Of a stretch of 12,908 nucleotides of DNA, positions 12,664 to 12,908 are shown piece after piece. This stretch comes from a bacterium (GTDB lineage Bacteria > Cyanobacteriota > Vampirovibrionia > Gastranaerophilales > Gastranaerophilaceae): assembly GCA_024408905.1 (NCBI GenBank), contig JAKSUP010000018.1, forward strand, positions 1-12,908, written 5' to 3'. How positions within the stretch are numbered: the first letter of the stretch is position 1; the number at the start of each line of letters is the position of its first letter. Both the position numbers and the translations under genes were made by a program. The notes beneath the pieces were generated by a model. It had not been told where the DNA came from and made no database searches. It saw only the letters and a list, made by a program, of their open reading frames with translations.

Positions 12664-12703
12664 CCTCAGTACCTTAGTGCCTTAGTGCCTCAGTGCCTTA
12701 GTG
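12664..12703. repeat. Octamer tandem repeat, CCTYAGTR x 5
   Basis: Five head-to-tail units: CCTCAGTA, CCTTAGTG, CCTTAGTG, CCTCAGTG, CCTTAGTG, then a degenerate CCTTATTC. The unit is 8 bases, not a multiple of three, and it lies between genes. It is richer in G/C than its surroundings and lies about 70 bases upstream of the acpP -10. Confidence 0.85.
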
Positions 12704-12753
12704 CCTTATTCATACCTCATACAACCCAACCATGTAACAATTTCTTAACTTTA

Positions 12754-12781
12754 TTGCTAAATTATCTTTATATAGTATAAT
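12754..12781 (+). promoter_or_regulatory. acpP: acpP promoter
   Basis: TTGCTA (12754-12759), 16-base spacer, perfect TATAAT (12776-12781). This predicts a leader of about 37 bases containing GTGTTTACAC (12795-12804 region) and the ribosome site. Confidence 0.6.
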
Positions 12782-12825
12782 TTTATTGGAAAAAGTGTTT
12801 ACACATAAATAAGAGGATAAAAAAC

Positions 12826-12908
12826 ATGAGTACATTAGACAAAGTAAAAAAAGTAGTTGTTGATCAACTTAGCTGCGATGAAGCATTAGTTACACCTGAA
12901 GCAAGCTT
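12826..12908 (+). CDS. acpP: Acyl carrier protein, 5' part (cut by window end)
   Basis: 27 codons visible: MSTLDKVKKVVVDQLSCDEA then LVTPEAS. This is the first helix and following loop of the small acidic carrier that holds growing fatty acyl chains on a phosphopantetheine arm; the DSL attachment serine lies beyond the window. ATG 12826 has AAGAGG at 12811-12816, nine bases upstream, and its own promoter. In many bacteria acpP is followed by fabF. Confidence 0.9.
   Translation, partial: MSTLDKVKKVVVDQLSCDEALVTPEAS

Larger units (their letters stand above)
12400..12825. other. 426-base gene-free stretch between recA and acpP
   Basis: No protein gene is supported. A 42-codon frame from ATG 12549 to TAG 12677 runs straight through the terminator and has no well-spaced ribosome site. 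Contents: a GC-rich dyad after recA, a small GAAA-loop hairpin TGGG/CCCA (12459-12470), a promoter and terminator pair (12506-12595), an octamer tandem array (12664-12703) and the acpP promoter. Confidence 0.65.

Noticed and set aside
12549..12677. 42-codon frame after the promoter at 12506-12535
   Set aside because: The GGGG before the ATG is only three bases away, the frame runs through a strong terminator and into the octamer repeats, and no protein-like pattern is seen.
12664..12711. CRISPR array
   Set aside because: Units are 8 bases long, directly adjacent and without spacers.

Overview
The window is AT-rich, with compact genes, frequent stop/start overlaps, A/T-ending codons and mostly TAA/TAG stops. 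It carries bacterial housekeeping genes (tsaE, tsaB, comF-type, glnA, recA, acpP). The Spy/CpxP-like periplasmic protein, the heptosyltransferase-like enzyme and the many TPR proteins suggest a Gram-negative-type envelope. A low-GC gut lineage such as the non-photosynthetic cyanobacterial sister group (Melainabacteria/Vampirovibrionia, Gastranaerophilales) would fit. This is inference from gene style only; a phylogeny of RecA or GlnA would settle it.

Left part (1-4306, plus strand): a tightly packed series. It holds the 3' part of a TPR/NHL-repeat protein, a membrane-anchored TPR gene broken by one in-frame TGA, a GAF-GGDEF diguanylate cyclase, and tsaE-tsaB for tRNA t6A37 synthesis. Next (4316-5726) is a three-gene envelope-stress module: a zinc-type (HxxxCxxC) membrane anti-sigma factor, an ECF sigma factor and a Spy/CpxP/CnrX-like periplasmic protein. 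It is preceded by an ECF-type promoter motif, which suggests autoregulation.

Middle (5742-7049, minus strand): two small unknown genes (59 and 79 aa) form a mini-operon ending at a strong intrinsic terminator, with a ComF-family phosphoribosyltransferase gene upstream of them. glnA is divergent from comF. After glnA comes a 376-base gene-free region with the most striking non-coding signal of the window. An 80-base stretch is 59% GC in an otherwise very AT-rich spacer, and it folds on paper into a closed three-way junction (candidate structured RNA). A long near-perfect hairpin and a palindrome overlapping the next promoter follow it.

Right part: a TPR-glycosyltransferase (GT9-like) gene, a convergent 80-aa unknown gene, an HTH/coiled-coil protein, recA, then a 426-base gene-free stretch. 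That stretch contains a consensus-like promoter followed within about 30 bases by a strong terminator (a possible very short RNA) and an octamer tandem repeat. The window ends in the first 27 codons of acpP.

A recurring trait is that several genes (700, 3213 and comF) have no Shine-Dalgarno sequence and a -10-like hexamer 6-7 bases before the ATG, suggesting leaderless mRNAs. Other genes have clear AGGGG/AAGAGG ribosome binding sites.
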